Position numbers and translations under genes: made by a program. A stretch of DNA of 64,000 nucleotides from Brienomyrus brachyistius (taxonomy: Eukaryota; Chordata; Actinopteri; Osteoglossiformes; Mormyridae), in NCBI RefSeq assembly GCF_023856365.1, contig NC_064554.1, positions 11,144,801 to 11,208,800 of the forward strand, written 5' to 3'. The notes under the pieces are model-generated. The model searched no databases and was not told where the DNA came from. It saw only the letters and a list, made by a program, of their open reading frames with translations. Positions 1 through 14,500 of the stretch are shown here, piece after piece. Positions within the stretch are counted from its first letter, which is position 1; each line of letters starts with the position of its first letter.

Positions 1-1595
1 GAAACCTCCTTACCTGCAGCAGCCACCAACACATCAGTTTCTTCTGAACACCACCCTGCTCCTCCGTCTCACCCCCCCCACCCCCCTACTATCTCTCGCA
101 CTACTCCCCCCGTGATACGGCATGCGTTACACACATACTGTGCACTGACGTGCACAGCAGTGCCATTTCACAAATGACAGGGCCACGTTAAAAAGTGTTC
201 GCGGTCATGACTTGGCAGCCGTCCCACTGTGGCACCGCCTACTGGGGCCCAGTGGGGGGCAGAGCCGAGTGGCTGTGGACCCAGAAGACAGGTGTAGATT
301 AATGCGGATTTCAGCGGAATGTAGATCATGGTTAGCGTTAGCAGGGTATGCGACTTAGCAGGGGCTGTGGTTAGTAATCTGCCGACTACCAGCAAGTTAA
401 GGAGCAGCACAAGTTAAGGAGTCACCAAACACCTAGACTGTTACAGCTTCTTACTTAACCAGCATAACCTGTGTAAAACACCAGCGTGGAGGATTGTAGG
501 TTAGTCAGGAATGCATAATGATAATATCACCAATAATTACCATACTTAAAGTATAATTTTATGGCAGCTATTTTCATTATTGAGTTTCATTATATGAATT
601 CAAAATTTTCATCACGATGCCTTTGGATGTCCCTGATAGCTCTGCCATAGGCTGGCGTACTTCCCAGCATGCTCGGCGGCTCTGGCCCTGCAGATTCAGG
701 CTGACCTTCCTGCCCATGCAAGTGACCTGATCAGTCCCAGGAGGGCAGATCAATAAAGAGCTTTAGCGCTCTGCAAGTCATTCGCTACTATTGATTTCTC
801 CCACTAATTTTTTTACCCTCCCTTATGTCCCCCTTATTTTATTGTCCCATATCCCCCCCCCGCCGCCGACTCCCAGCTGTAGATACAGTCAGCCGCCTTC
901 TCCAAGACCTGTAATTACAGCGTGCCGGTGATGGACAGCAGGGTTACCGCGTGATGGTGTCAGATATGAATGAAGCTAAAATCAGTGGCATCAGAGCATT
1001 AATAACATGCTAATGGGTGGATAGTGGCATCATAGGGAGTCTGCCATGGATCCGGAGGCACAGCTATGAGTCACCGATACAGCAGGGTGTGTGGGAGACT
1101 CCGTGTGTGTGTGTCTGTGTGTCAGGAAGAGTGCGCAGGCCTGTCCTCTAGCCTGCGTGTCACTCCCTGAGAGTGCGCGTCTCGGTGAACTTGACGGAGA
1201 GCCGTTCTGCAGAGTGTCTTGGTGCCAGACGGCTGGTTCCTGGGGACGAGTCACCGCTCGTCTCTCCCACCTGTGAGGCCGTGGACATCAGCACTTCCAG
1301 ACGGGCTGCCCCGTACACCCGGGGGGGGGGGCATTAGTTGGCCAGCCACATTGTCCTGCACCTCTGAGGTCATTTGTGACACCATACAGATCATAGAGTG
1401 ACACCGAACGAACAGACACCTAGTCTGGGCAGCCACTCTCACTGACATTATTATTAATTTCTAAATTAATGAAGTGCTTAAACATGGGATCAGTGTGACC
1501 ACCGGGTGGAGCTATTTGGTGTTCATTCAAATAAGACCTTAATTAAGCATTGCTGTTGATCACAGCGGAGGCTTCCTGAAAGGTAGCACCCTCAC
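1..1595. other. Intron after the last visible exon; no exon recognised
   Basis: No coding segment resembling the distal T-type C-terminus was seen on either strand. The stretch holds a short G-run near 1320 and a TG-rich patch near 1105-1125, and is otherwise plain sequence. The open frames here (up to 80 codons) have no family character. Confidence 0.6.
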
Positions 1596-1946
1596 CTGGA
1601 CAGGGGAGAAAACCTGGCTGGGGTTCTGCGACTCTTTGTGGGGTGTGCTGGGGTTGGCGCCGACCCCTGCCCCGCCACGGGAGGCTCCGCCCCCTCGGCC
1701 TCCGGCCATCCCGCCCATGCAGCAGAGCGTCCCCTGGGCCAACTCCAGCTCGATCTCGGCATCCATCTCGGCGTCCTCCTGCGCCTCCTTGTTGGAGTCG
1801 TCCAGGTGCTTCATGAGCACGGCCACCACCACGTTGATAAGCACGAACTGTGCCGTCAGCACGAAGCTCACGAAGTACATGGGCGAGATGAACTGCAGGC
1901 TGGCGTTGCAGTTGTATTCGCTTGATGGGCACTCGCGCAGTGTGTC
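1596..1946 (-). CDS. cacna1i: cacna1i exon: IVS6 and proximal C-terminus (last exon in window)
   Basis: Encodes residues 1568-1684. [19 protein letters not shown] leads into IVS6 ([29 protein letters not shown]), then [20 protein letters not shown] and a Gly-rich tail ending in FSPVQ. The 3' limit is a CAG|gtgagg donor in phase 0; reading on would stop at 1560. A full T-type C-terminus is several hundred residues longer, so at least one more exon must lie before position 1. Confidence 0.92.
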
Positions 1947-4900
1947 CTGCAGAGGGCGCAGCTGAGAGTTACCGCAGCGGACTGGCAGCACTCGACGTCA
2001 TTTCATCACCGAAGGAATCGGTCCCTCCAGGAAGTGGTGCCAGATCACTGCAGCTAAACCAGTGAGTCGTGTTAATTGTGTCGTTCTGACTGGCTGCGGT
2101 TTAAAGGCACTGAATAACGTCGCCTCACTCAAACAGCATCTGATGATGGAACAGGACGTCATCAAAACGGCCGTGCAAAGAAAATGAGCACGAAGATGCA
2201 ATTAAGTTAAACATCTTCAGAAGAGTCCATTTGCATTTAATTAGCAGATTTAATTCAAAGCGATGTAAATTCCGAAAGCGGGACAAGCCAGGCCCCCGGA
2301 GTGACTGGGCTTAGGGGCTTCGCTCAAGGGCCACTATGAAATCAGTCTGCTGGTGGTGGGCTGCAACCCGACTACCTCCCGGTCACAGGCCCAGACTCCT
2401 AACTCTACTGAGCCAATCACTACCACACAGACTACAAAATTAATCATGTTTCACTCATGTTGATGAAACCTGAGGCCTGATAACGTTTACTCCTCACTCA
2501 GGAGCTCCTGAGGAGACACAGAACCTACCTACCTACCTTCAGGAGCTCCTGAGAAGGCGCAGCACCTACCTACCTACAGTACCTACCTTCAGGACCTCCT
2601 GAGGAGATGCAGCACCTACCTACCTACCTACCTACCTTCAAGAGCTCCTGAGGACACACAGCATATACTAACCTACCTTCAGGAGCTCCTGAGGACACAC
2701 AGTGCCTACCTTCATGATGCCGTTCCAGTTATCGCCGGTGGACACCTGGAAGAGGGTGAGGAATGCCATGCCGAAGTTCTCGAAGGTGGCGTGGCGACTC
2801 ATGCCCTCGCAGGGGTAATCCTCGTTACACACTGGGGACAGAGCAGCAAACAGACGAGTCTCTCCCCATACATGCTTACTGTAGCTTTGGGTTTTTAATT
2901 TGCCTATTTTTATATTATTTTCAGTTTTTATTTGAAACCCAGTTCAGTTTTAATAAGTTTTCATTGTGGTTTTATGAGTTTTTATTTTAAAGATACATTT
3001 CAATTTAGCTTTATATAGTTTAATTTCAGTTTTTTTTTTTTTAGTAATGTAATGTTATTTATAGGGATAGACTGCATGTTGTGGAGCTATTTTATATGTC
3101 TGCATGATCTGTAGAGAATCCGACATGAATACAAAGCGCACATTATGTACCGATGTCCTCAAGGTGGGTAAGATATGTTCCAGGAAGTATTAGTGGTCAG
3201 TAAGGTAAACAAATCATTAGTTGAGCTAAATAGTATCATAAAATGCTAACAGAAAGTATTTGACGTTGGTTTTTATTTTATTTCAACTAGTTTCTAAAGC
3301 AACATTTATGTTTTTCTTTAGTTGTAGTTTTTAAATTTTATTTTTGTATCTAATTTTATTTCAGGTTATGAAAATTCATAGGTAGCTGGTCCTAACTGAG
3401 ATCGACAATGAAAATATAAGAACAGCTTATAACTAGACACAGTGTTGCACCCTGGCGAGCATCACTCACCCAGCTCCCCAAAGAGCTCCACCCCAAGGGC
3501 TGCGTAGATGAAGAAGAGCAGCATAAAGAGCAGCCCCAGGTTTCCCACCTGCAATAAACTCAGTGGTCAATACTGCCCCCTGCAGGAGGGGATGTTCTAC
3601 TACAACTGGCAGAGAAGTTCATTTTTGTAGGGTCTTTCAGTTCTCAACTAGTAGACATTCATCATGAAGGAATAACTCACTGGGCAATTTGAATCTGCTA
3701 ACATCAGAGGCAAGTCAGCCAGGAGCTGCGGGTGACTGCTTTGCAGAAGGTGTCAACAGTCTCACCCAGAGGAACCGACATGACAGGCGAGAGCCAGTCG
3801 ATTTATGGGTGTTTCACTCACAAGAAAAACAGAGGCAGTTAAATATTGGGGAAATCTGAGTGTGGCAGGCAGGATGCTGAGTCTTCGTGTGATAAAACTC
3901 GGGACACAAACAATCACAGGCATGAACTGCTCACTTAGTAACACTCATGGGCAGCAATCCAGGGCTGAATTTAGCAGGGTGGGGGCCCTAGACTTAAGTC
4001 ATCATGGGAGCCCTACCTTCAAGCATAAAATGCTGCTGTAACAACCAGAAAAAACATTGGGTCCCTACAGCAGGGGGCCGTGGGATGCGCTCTGGGTTTA
4101 GCCTGTGCAGAAGTCCGGCCTCGGAAATCACAAAACAAAAACTCCACAGACTTTCAAGACATCGATATGAAAATTGTTAAAAAAGTTATCGATGGTATCT
4201 CTAAACCTTTAACATACATATGCAAGTTGTCTCTGCAAACTGGTACATTCCCAACACAAATGAAAATAGCTAAAGTTATACCCCTGTACAAAAATGGAGA
4301 TAGACATCAATTCACAAATTACAGGCCTGTTTCTCTATTGGCACAATTCGCAAAAATACTGGAAAAAGTTTTCATTAACAGATTTGAAAAATTCATTGAT
4401 AAACATAAACTATTAACGGACAGCCAGTATGGTTTCAGATCAAACAGATCAACATCAATGGCATTAATGGAATTGATCGAAAATATCACTAATAATATAG
4501 ACCAAAGACAATGTACAGTTGGAGTTTTCATTGACCTAAAAAAAGCATTTGACACAATTAATCATGAAATATTACTTGATAAACTGGAGCACTATGGCAT
4601 TAGAGGAGTGGTGTTGGAATGGGTTAAGAGTTATTTGAGAAGCAGGCAGCAATTTGTGAAAATTGGTGAATATCAGTCAGAGTGCCTGGACATTGTTTGT
4701 GGAGTCCCACAGGGGTCAGTATTAGGACCAAAACTGTGTTATCCTGTACAACAATGATATATGCAAAACATCTGATATATTGCGGTTTATCGTATTTGCA
4801 GATGATACAAATATTTTTTGTACTGGAGAGAATTCACAGTAGCTTTTGGAAATTGTCACACAAGAAATGATCCAACTGAAAACATGGTTTGATAGAAACA

Positions 4901-7900
4901 AGTTATCATTAAATTTGAACAAAACTACATTTATGTTATTGGGAAATTGTAAAAAAAGGTGCTAGAGTCAAATTGTTGATAAATAAAGTTGAAGTAGAGG
5001 AAGTTTTTCATTCGAAATTTCTGGGTGTGGCAATAGATAATAAAATCTCCTGGAAACCGCATATAAACCATATACAAACTAAACTGTCAAGAAGCATCTC
5101 TGTACTAAGTAACGCAAAACATCATTTGCATTACAAATCACTTTGTATACTTTACTGTTCACTTATATTGCCATACTTGGAGTACTGTGTGGACATCTGG
5201 GGAAATACATACAAAACTTCACTTCAACGTTATGTAAACTTCAGAAAAGAGCAATTAGGATTATTAATAAAGTAGAATTCAGAGACCACACTAAGATTTT
5301 GTTCTTGAAGTCAAAGTTTACAGATCTTATAAAATATAAAACTGCACAAATTGTGTACAAAGCCAGATATACAGTAATATGTTGCCAGGAAATGTACAGA
5401 GGATGTTTCTTGACAGAGATCTATAAACTGAGGAGAAAGTTAGACTTGAAGACTCTTAATGCACAAACAATGGTTATAACCTTTTGTATTTCCATTTGTG
5501 GAGTAAAACTCTGGAAGTTTTCCAGTGGACCTACAGCAATGTTCAGTCGTTACTCAGTTTATATTTTTTTTCGATACCTGCTTTTGGTCCTGGTATCCTG
5601 ATGGGATATATATATAATTCTACTAAATTGTATCCACATCACATCTACCACTGTAGTTATACATTTTCTCTTTTTTTTCCTTTTAGTATGGGGTGAGTAA
5701 TGAGAGGAGGTGGGGGTAACAAAGAATAGGGCGATTCGATAGAGTGTTCAGCATGGATTAGCGATTAATAAGTATGTACATACATCCCCATACTCCATTT
5801 CGGACTAGATGATTTTTATTATTTTTTAAATTTATGTTATTAAGATTTTGTTTATTTTGTCTGTGGCACAAACGTGTGTGTACCTACAGTATATAGGCAG
5901 GTATGCATGTATGTATATATATTGGTTTGTTTTATATGTTCGGGGGGCGTCATGGTGGTGCAGTGGTTAGCACTGTTGCCTCACACCTCTGGGATCCGGG
6001 TTCGAGTCTCCGCCTGGGTCACATGTGTGTGGAGTTTGCATGTTCTTCCCATGTCGTCGTGGGGTTTCCTCCGGATACTCCGGTTTCCCCCCACAGTCCA
6101 AAAACATGCTGAGGCTAATTGGAGTTGCTAAATTGCCCGTAGGTGTGCATGTGTGCGTGAATGGTGTGTGAGTGTGCCCTGCGATGGGCTGGCCCCCCAT
6201 CCTGGGTTGTTCCCTGCCTCGTGCCCATTGCTTCTGGGATAGGCTCCGGACCCCCCGCGACCCAGTAGGATAAGCGGTTTGGAAAATGGATGGATGGATG
6301 TATATGTTCGAAATAAACGGTTATCATCATCATCATCATCCTTGATGAAGTCATACAAAATGCCGGCCAGGAGCTAAAGGAGCGGGAGCAGCTCTCTTTA
6401 CCGTGACGCCTCTCGCCATAGACACCCAGAAGTTCTCGGAAGGTTCCGGAGGACAGCTACCCCAGGCATGTGACAGGTCACCCTTCCCACAACTATCACT
6501 GAGGAACAGGCCCTAATCACCCCCATGGAGGTTGTTAAGCAGCAAGGATTGCTGTGCAGCCGGGGGGGGAGCTCGAGGAGCCCGGTGGTTAACCAAGCTC
6601 GGGGGTGGCAGCGAGCAGCTAAGATGGCAGCATGCTTGTCTGTATGACACGTATGAGTGTGGCTACACTGACAGGCACTGTGCAGAGCCGGACTGAGCCT
6701 TACAGGGACGTCTGCCGATTCAGCAAATGGACGGCTGACCATTAGGCAGCAGGTAAGTGTCCTGAGAGAGGCCCAGAAAAAGGTCCGGAATCTCACAGAT
6801 GGATCAGACAGAGTACTGTGGTCCGGAGAGGGGGGCCATGTACCTGTGGCAGGGCCTGGACCACCGTGTCCAGCAGGGCACGCATTCCTGTGGCCATCTT
6901 CAAAAGCTTGAGCACTGGGGGGGGGGGGGAGGTGTGATGGGGAGGAAGAGAGAGACCGAGGGGTCAGCCAAGTTTGACAAATTCCTCTCAGCACAATTTT
7001 CAACACAATGATAATGTTCACAGGAAAGAAGATGCACTTCCTGGTGAGTCGGAGGGCACATTGTGTGTGATGTTATGAAGGCATCAGCTGGCCAGGAGGG
7101 GGAGCCATGCCGAACTCAGGCAGGGTGCATGGTGCCACTGCTGATTCCTCGACTGACGCATTATCTCCTGGAGCATATGGCTCCCAGTCTGGCTTCATTA
7201 GAAGCTCCTAATGAGATGCTGAGATCAATAAGCAATGAGCAGCAGGTAAACCAGTACAGGGGCAGCAGCAGGCCAATCAGGACAGTGACAACATCAGGCC
7301 AATCAGGACAGTGGGACAGTGACAACAGCTGACCAATCAGGACAGTGACAACAGCAGGCTAATTAGGGCAATGACAACATAAGCCCAATTAGAACAATGG
7401 GACAGTGACAACAGCTGACCAATCAGGACAGTGTCAGCAGCAGGCCAATCAAGACAGTGGGAAAATGACAACAGCAGGCCAACTAGGAGAGTGTTAGCAG
7501 CAAGCCAATCAGGACAGTGGGATAATGCCAACAGCAGGCCAATCAGAACAGGGACAGCAGCAGGCCAGCAGGCCAACAACGGTGCCCATGCCATGCCATC
7601 CCAATGGGGTCCCAGCTCTCCTCGCCACCACCGTGGGACCTGACGGGGGGGGGGGGGGGGGTGGGGGTTTCTAAAATCCCTTCAGCGTTAATCATGTAAA
7701 GCGTGACCTCTGACTTGCTTTTGTGACCCTGGTGGGAGGGGCATCCGTGATGGAGAAGAAAGCACTCAAGTCACGGGGGGCTCCCTCAAGAAGAGCAAGT
7801 TCTTTTCCCAGCAGAGGAAGCGCACATGCTCATTAGCGCCACCAAGGGGTGAGGCTCACCGCGGGCGATGCGGAGCACCCTCATGATGCGGATGATGGTG

Positions 7901-10900
7901 GGGTTGATGGGCAGGGCAGCGCTAATCTCGATCTCCTCTAGGGTGATGCCCATCACTGACAGCAGCACGATAGCCAGGTCCAGCTGGTTCCACCTGCGGG
8001 CCGAAGGGAGGATATGTCACACTCCGGACCGCACCACATGCAAGGCTGCGGGGGCCGTGAGAGAAGATGTCACACTCCCGACCACACCACATGCAGGGCT
8101 GCGGGGATGCGGGTCACGCCCCACATCCCCAAATACCTGCGACAGGCGTGGCCCAGAAATGCAGCCCAGCAATTCCCAGCTGGCCCACTTATGACAGGCC
8201 CCAAAAAATTAATAGCAATCACAGAGTACCAGCTCCCAGCACCAAATGTGGCAAATGGGTCACGTCTTCCCAAACAACCTGCACACATGCAAAAAAAAGA
8301 TTAATTTCTGTGTAGCGGTGATTGGTGCAGAAATTAGTAGTTTTGCGACACAACGTTGGGCCATTAGGGAAATAAGCTCACATTAACGATCCGCCCATAG
8401 AACAGGCATATCTGTGCTTATTTTTGTAGCCGCCCGCCTGGGGCCCTCCAAGGGGCCGTCTGGGAAGCATCTTATTATTATTTTTTAAATTAATCTTCTT
8501 TTTCAAGCTCTGCGCCTTTCACCCCAAAACCTCCCCAAAAAATAAATATGCGAAATAAACAGAACCGTAACTTTTGATTGCCACCCACGCCTAACCTCGC
8601 ACGCCAGGCTCTTGAGCTGAAGGCGGGTTTACCTGTCCTTGAAGAAGCGTCGAAAGCCAAAGGCGATGAGCTTCAGCGCCGCCTCCAGGACGAAGGTGGT
8701 GGTGAAAAAGTAATTGCAGTATTTGAGTCCGATCTCCAGGGACTGGAGGAGAGAGAGCGAAAGGCACAGTGAATTATTCCAGCTTTTAATAGAGTTCAGA
8801 ATTTCAGATTCTCATTGTGGTCACAGGGGAGACAGACTCACAAACGGGACAGCGGGAGGACAGCGATAAGAGTCATATGAGTACACAGGTCAATTCAGAA
8901 CCATTTAGTTACAGTGACAAAGGGCAGGAATCAACCAGCCAATGGGTGGGCGGAGGATGTTAGGAAGTCCAAACAGACAGAGGTGCGAATGTGTGTCCCT
9001 CACGTGAGGCTGGCTGTAGTGCTCAAGGGACATGGTGACCACGTTGACGCAGATGATGAAGGTGATGAAGAGGTCCAGGTAGTGGCTGGTGCACAGGCTG
9101 TGGATCATTAGGCGGGTGTGGCTGTAGTTGGCATAGTAGGGCAGCTTCTGAGCCTCTAGGTGGGGTGGGGGGGGGGGAGGAATGGACAGGAGGCAGGGGA
9201 TTACTCTGACTGGCAGGGAACGAGCAGAAATCCTCACCTGGAATCCTCTTGAAGGAAGATGCAGTTTGTGAGTGACTAATTGCCTTGAAAAGGTGATACA
9301 TTTCCCAAGCACTGAGCATGATCTCCTCACCGCAGGGCTGTTGGGAGCTCGGCTGCCTCTCAGCAAGCTGGTGTCACTCACCCCACCTCTCCATCTCCGC
9401 TGCTCCACCCACCATTCACCTCTTTCTCACTGGTCAGCCCCTCGCTCTGTAACTCTCCTAGATCTACACCCTCTGCACCACCTCCAGTCCCCACCCTTCC
9501 CCAGCCTGTCAGCCCCTTACTCCGTCTCTTCTTCTCCATCCTCCTTATCCTCTTCTCCTCCCTCCGCCTGGCCTCCTCCACCTCCTGGTGCTGCCGGCAC
9601 TTGTGGAAGTTCTCCACCACCACGCCCACGAACATGTTGAGCACGAAGAAGCTGACGATGAGCAGGAAGGAGATGAAGTAGAGCAGCATCCAGGGGTTGT
9701 TGTTGGTGACGGGCTGTTTAGAGAGAGGGAGGTGCAGCAGCCATGGTGACCAGGGTGGGTGGAACATGGTAAAACATAGCAAAATATGGTAAAACCCAGT
9801 CAAACATGGAAAACATAGTAAAACACAGTAAAACACAGCACACATGAGAACACAAAAGCACACATATTTATTTTCATACGTGTTAGCCTTGTGATAATGT
9901 GATAATTCCCCGTGTAACAAAAGGGAATAATTTCAGCTACAAATTTAAACAGTGACAGTAAACACTGATTATGGACAATTGCTTCTGAGAAAGCCATTTT
10001 ACAGTGCTTAGAAATCTGATTGATTTCAGTTCCCCGGAGTCAGACTTCGCGCCACAGCTCTCCTTCCCTCCGGCGCGTCTCGCAGCCCTGGAGCACGCAG
10101 ACCCGAGAGCTGCCAGGGTCTCCGCTTGGCTGAGGATCACAAAAACTCTGTAAGTGCTGCTTTCTCCTTATAATGAAGCTCTCGGAGAGCAGAGGGGAGC
10201 AGAATCCCCAGATAACTGCAGGGCTCAGCGCTGTACACACTGATTTAAGCGGCATTCAGCACAGTCAACATCGTAACGTGATTTTCTGCTGCGTGAAGAG
10301 TACCGGCAGGTCTGTGAGGCACCGCGGCACCAGAACTGCTTACGAACGCACTCCCTATCTTTCCTGGCAGCCATCTTGGGAGCAAAATGCGCCACTGAAA
10401 AGCTGAAGAATGTCATCATTCTGCGCCCCCCCCCCCCCAGCCCTCCGTAGTTAAACAGTCTCTCCGCTGCGCTTCACAAATGGCCTACTTCCCATTTCAG
10501 TGCTGAGGATGTCTCAGGCTGCCCTGGTAGGATCTAGACGGCCGGTCCGTCCGGCTCACGGCCGATCCTGCTAAAGGATGCCGGCTCGCATATTGTCCGG
10601 AAACGAGGCCGCCTGCCACATCAGCCTCCCGGATATACTTAAAATTAGTCAGAGGGGGTAAAGTTTCAGTACTACTGCCATCTCAGCAACTGGGATCTAT
10701 TTAATCACTGAACTATCACTGGTAACTGCACTCAGGCCCTCCCTCTGGGTAACCTGCTGCTAGACGACAGACTCACACATGAGTGACAGCGACTGCACCA
10801 CATGACAGGAGAGTGCTGTTGAAGATGGGGTATTTATTCATTTTGATATCTTTTGCCTGCCCCATGGCCCGTTCTACCTCGTCAGGGACCCCGGGCAAAG

Positions 10901-11522
10901 CCACCCCCCCCACCTGGAAAATTAATGATCATTTCACTTCCTCTTTAACGCGGGTAATTTGGGGGCCTGTGGCAACAGCCTATTTTGCCCGTAGCTATAG
11001 CTGACCCAGGTCTGCCCAGAAAACCCTGGTAAATCACCTGCCCCAGACGTCGGGTTTCTGTGTTCAGTTTCCGGACAAGCGGGCTGTACGTGGTACTTCT
11101 ACAACATCATTTTGGAAGAGCCCTCAAGGAGACTGACTATTCCCTGACAAAAACAGGAAAAGCCTGTTAAAGCTGCGTTTTTCTTCAGACCCGTAAGGTT
11201 TCCTTACACTCCGTTCAAAGAATTTAATGAAACAGTCCTCTCGAATAAGAACTGATCCATCAGGCAAACTGGCAGCGATGTCAGTGTGATGAACGGAGAA
11301 GCTTCTGAATGCTGCTGTGGTATCTGAAGGCTTTGAGGGGTTCAGTGCAGCCTCTGCGATCGGAGCCTCACCTGCTGGTCGATTCCCACTGCGTCCAGGC
11401 CATGATACATGATGTTGACCCACCCGTCCTTGGAAGCCAGTACAAATAAGGACATCAGAGCCTGGGGGGGCGGGGAGGGGGGGGGCAGAGACACGCGGAC
11501 GGGGAGGCAGACGGTCACAGCA

Positions 11523-11558
<36 letters not shown>

Positions 11559-14500
11559 GACAGAGGCGTGTTCAGGGATTCCTCAGCACATACCGGAGCC
11601 TCCGGACACACGGGTGCAGAGGGCAGAGATGACGTACCTGGCCCAGGTTGTCAAAATTGTACTTGTGATGGACCCACTTGTAATTAGCAAGAAGGCAGTC
11701 AGACTTATTGGTAATATTCTTCACATCTGGGCCCAAGCAGTAGAAAAACTTGCCTTTGAAGAGCTGGAAGAGGAAGTAGAATGGACACTTGTGCTGTCAT
11801 GTGACGCTTTAGGTGGTGCGCTGCTGCAGCCCTGGGACTACCTGAAGCTACATGAAGCTGCATGACGCTACCTGAAGGCACCTGAAGCTACCTGAAGATA
11901 TTCGGCAGGATAACATCTGTTTGAAATAACTTAAGCTACAGCGGAGAAGATCAGTCTGCGGGGGGGGATCTCACCTGGACCCCCAGGATGCCGAAGATGA
12001 TGAAGAAAGCGCAGCAGATCAAGACGATGTTGCCGATGGGTTTGAGGGAGGTGATCAGGGTCTCCACCACCAGCTTTAATCCTGGGGCTCGGCTTATCAC
12101 CCTGGAGGCAGGCAGACACAAACTTACCGTGCGGTTCAGTAGATAAGCGGGAGGCGCAGAGGCTTTAGGGATCGGCCTGCATTTCTCATGCTGACCTGAG
12201 GGGGCGCAGTGTGCGGAGCAGCCTGAGAACTCGCAGCACGCCCAGGATCTTGGCCCCACCGGCCATGGAGACCACGATGTCGACGAGGGACACGAACACC
12301 AGAAAGCAGTCCAGCACATTCCAGCTGCTACGTAAGTAGGCCTGCTCCCCCAGGTACAGGCCCATGGACACCACCTGCGGGGGGGGGGGGGGGCATTAGC
12401 CTGCTTCTCTGCTACGTTCCCCTCCTATGTTTACCGGCTTGCGCGTTTGCCTGCAGGGATGCGGAATGTGATTCAGGGACTCTCTCCAACTCACACCACA
12501 TGCGGTCCAGCGCACTATACTCTACGGCAAGGTCCTGACAGGTCCATCTCCTCTTCTCACGATTAGTTAATTATTGATTCCATTGCATAATTGATGAAGG
12601 AATTGTGTCAGAAGCTCGCAGTCGCCTAGACGGGGTATGTTTATGATGGACTGCTTCTGAAAGGGGAAGCTTTGATTAATTAAGATAATTGCTTAATCGT
12701 TCGTGTAGAGCAAGAAGGGGGTGGGAGGGGCGCCTCAATCCATTTCTCTCCAGTGACAAGAAGCCAGACGTTTTTGGGAAAGAGGAGAGGCCAGGATAGA
12801 AAAGAGGTGACAGGAAGTGCACATCCATGCAGAGATACCGGGCCATGCATACAGGGCCGCTGCTCTCAGAGACAGGAAGTGCACATCCATGCTGACCAAT
12901 CAGGAGTGACCTTTAACTTCATTAATAGAATGTAATGTCCAGCTTCCACAATAGACACTGCTATAATAGTGCCAGTGTTGCGTTCATTCATTACAGTGAC
13001 ACTGGGGACGGTGCCCACCCCTTAGTGTGAGGCCAGCAGGAGAGTGAGAAAGAGTGTCTTACCTTGAGGGTCATCTCCCCCACGAAGATGATGGTGAAGA
13101 TGTAGTTGGAGATGGTGAGGAGAAGCCTTTCCTGGGGAGAAGAGGGGGTGGTGGGTATACAGGATGAGCTGAGAGCACAGCGATCATCAAGCCCCAGTCC
13201 CAACACTACCCACAATGCCGCAGTCTCACCAGGCTGCCCTGGTGGATCTTGGGCCTCTCCAGGGCTACGGTGATGCAGTTGGAGAAGATGATGCCCAGAA
13301 CTACGTAGTCGAACAGCTTGTGCGCGATCACCGACTGGCAGAGCAACCGGAACCTGTGTGGAGACAGCAGGAGAGCTCGATGTTACCATTTATCATGGCT
13401 GACAGCTGTGCAGTTATGATACACGTTTGTGGTTTTACTCATCCCCACCTAAAACAAACCAAAGGCAGCTAGGAGCGGTCAGGCAAGGGTTAACACAGCC
13501 GATACTTTACAGGAGCCAGTTCAAAGCAGATCAAGATTATCCGCTGCGGCAGCTAGGAGGCTGTTTGTCTTACAGCCTTTTGAAGATGTGATCATTTCAC
13601 GGAACAAAGGGGAACGTTCAAATCCCACAGCGGATGACAGAGGACTGCGCCATAATTAACGGCCTGCTTAAAACTCCTTATAGCGATGACAAAGCTCTCT
13701 TCCCTAAAAACGCCGGAAGCTTAAGTGTTCACATCATGGACGAGCGTGTGACGGTGAGACAGCGAGAGCCCGGCATTCCCTTAGACAGCTGGGGGACGTG
13801 GATATCCATGTCGGCTCCAGCAGGAGATCAACATAGCAGCCAAGTTACTTCATAAATGAATGGGGAAACGTTTCCCCTACTGATCAGCATAGTTGACAAT
13901 AGAGTCTAGGCTAGTCCGCCTGCCCTACAAAATGCTCAGTTAGTTTTGGATAGTAATCGACTGGATATCTGCACATTTTAGCCCTGGATTGCGGATCACA
14001 TGAGAGGCTGGAGCTCCATGCGATACAAAGCATCATTCGACCTACTGTGTACTTCGCGTAACATCAAAGATTCACGAGGAACCGTCGCAAGACATTCTGT
14101 CGGTCCATCAGGAGCCGTGCCAGTGTTCACACTTAGTCAAAGGTCAGAGACATCCTGAGACACTCACACAAATCGGGCACAGAAGATATTAATCTTTGAG
14201 TGTTGAAGTCTCGAAGGTGAGACAAACAAATGAAATTTGAGGAGAAAGATGAAACTTATGAAAGGTCTTTGCAGTTTCTTTAAGAAATTAATGAATTAAT
14301 GTCTTGATTGATCATTTTATATATTTATTTTCCAGTGGTATTGATCTTAATCCTGAGCAGAGTATAGAAGCTGTACACCGTACACCGTGTTCTGCTGGAT
14401 CAAAAGGTTGTGCTCTGTTAGAACCTCAGAACTTCATGCTTTGATGTGACATTGACCATATTTTTTACACATCTTCTGCAAGTCAGGAAGAAGGGCGAGG

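Noticed and set aside
4080..4757. Host gene encoding a reverse-transcriptase-like protein
   Set aside because: 5'-truncated, frame broken after the GVPQGS motif, and followed by a LINE 3' tail; it is a dead retrotransposon.
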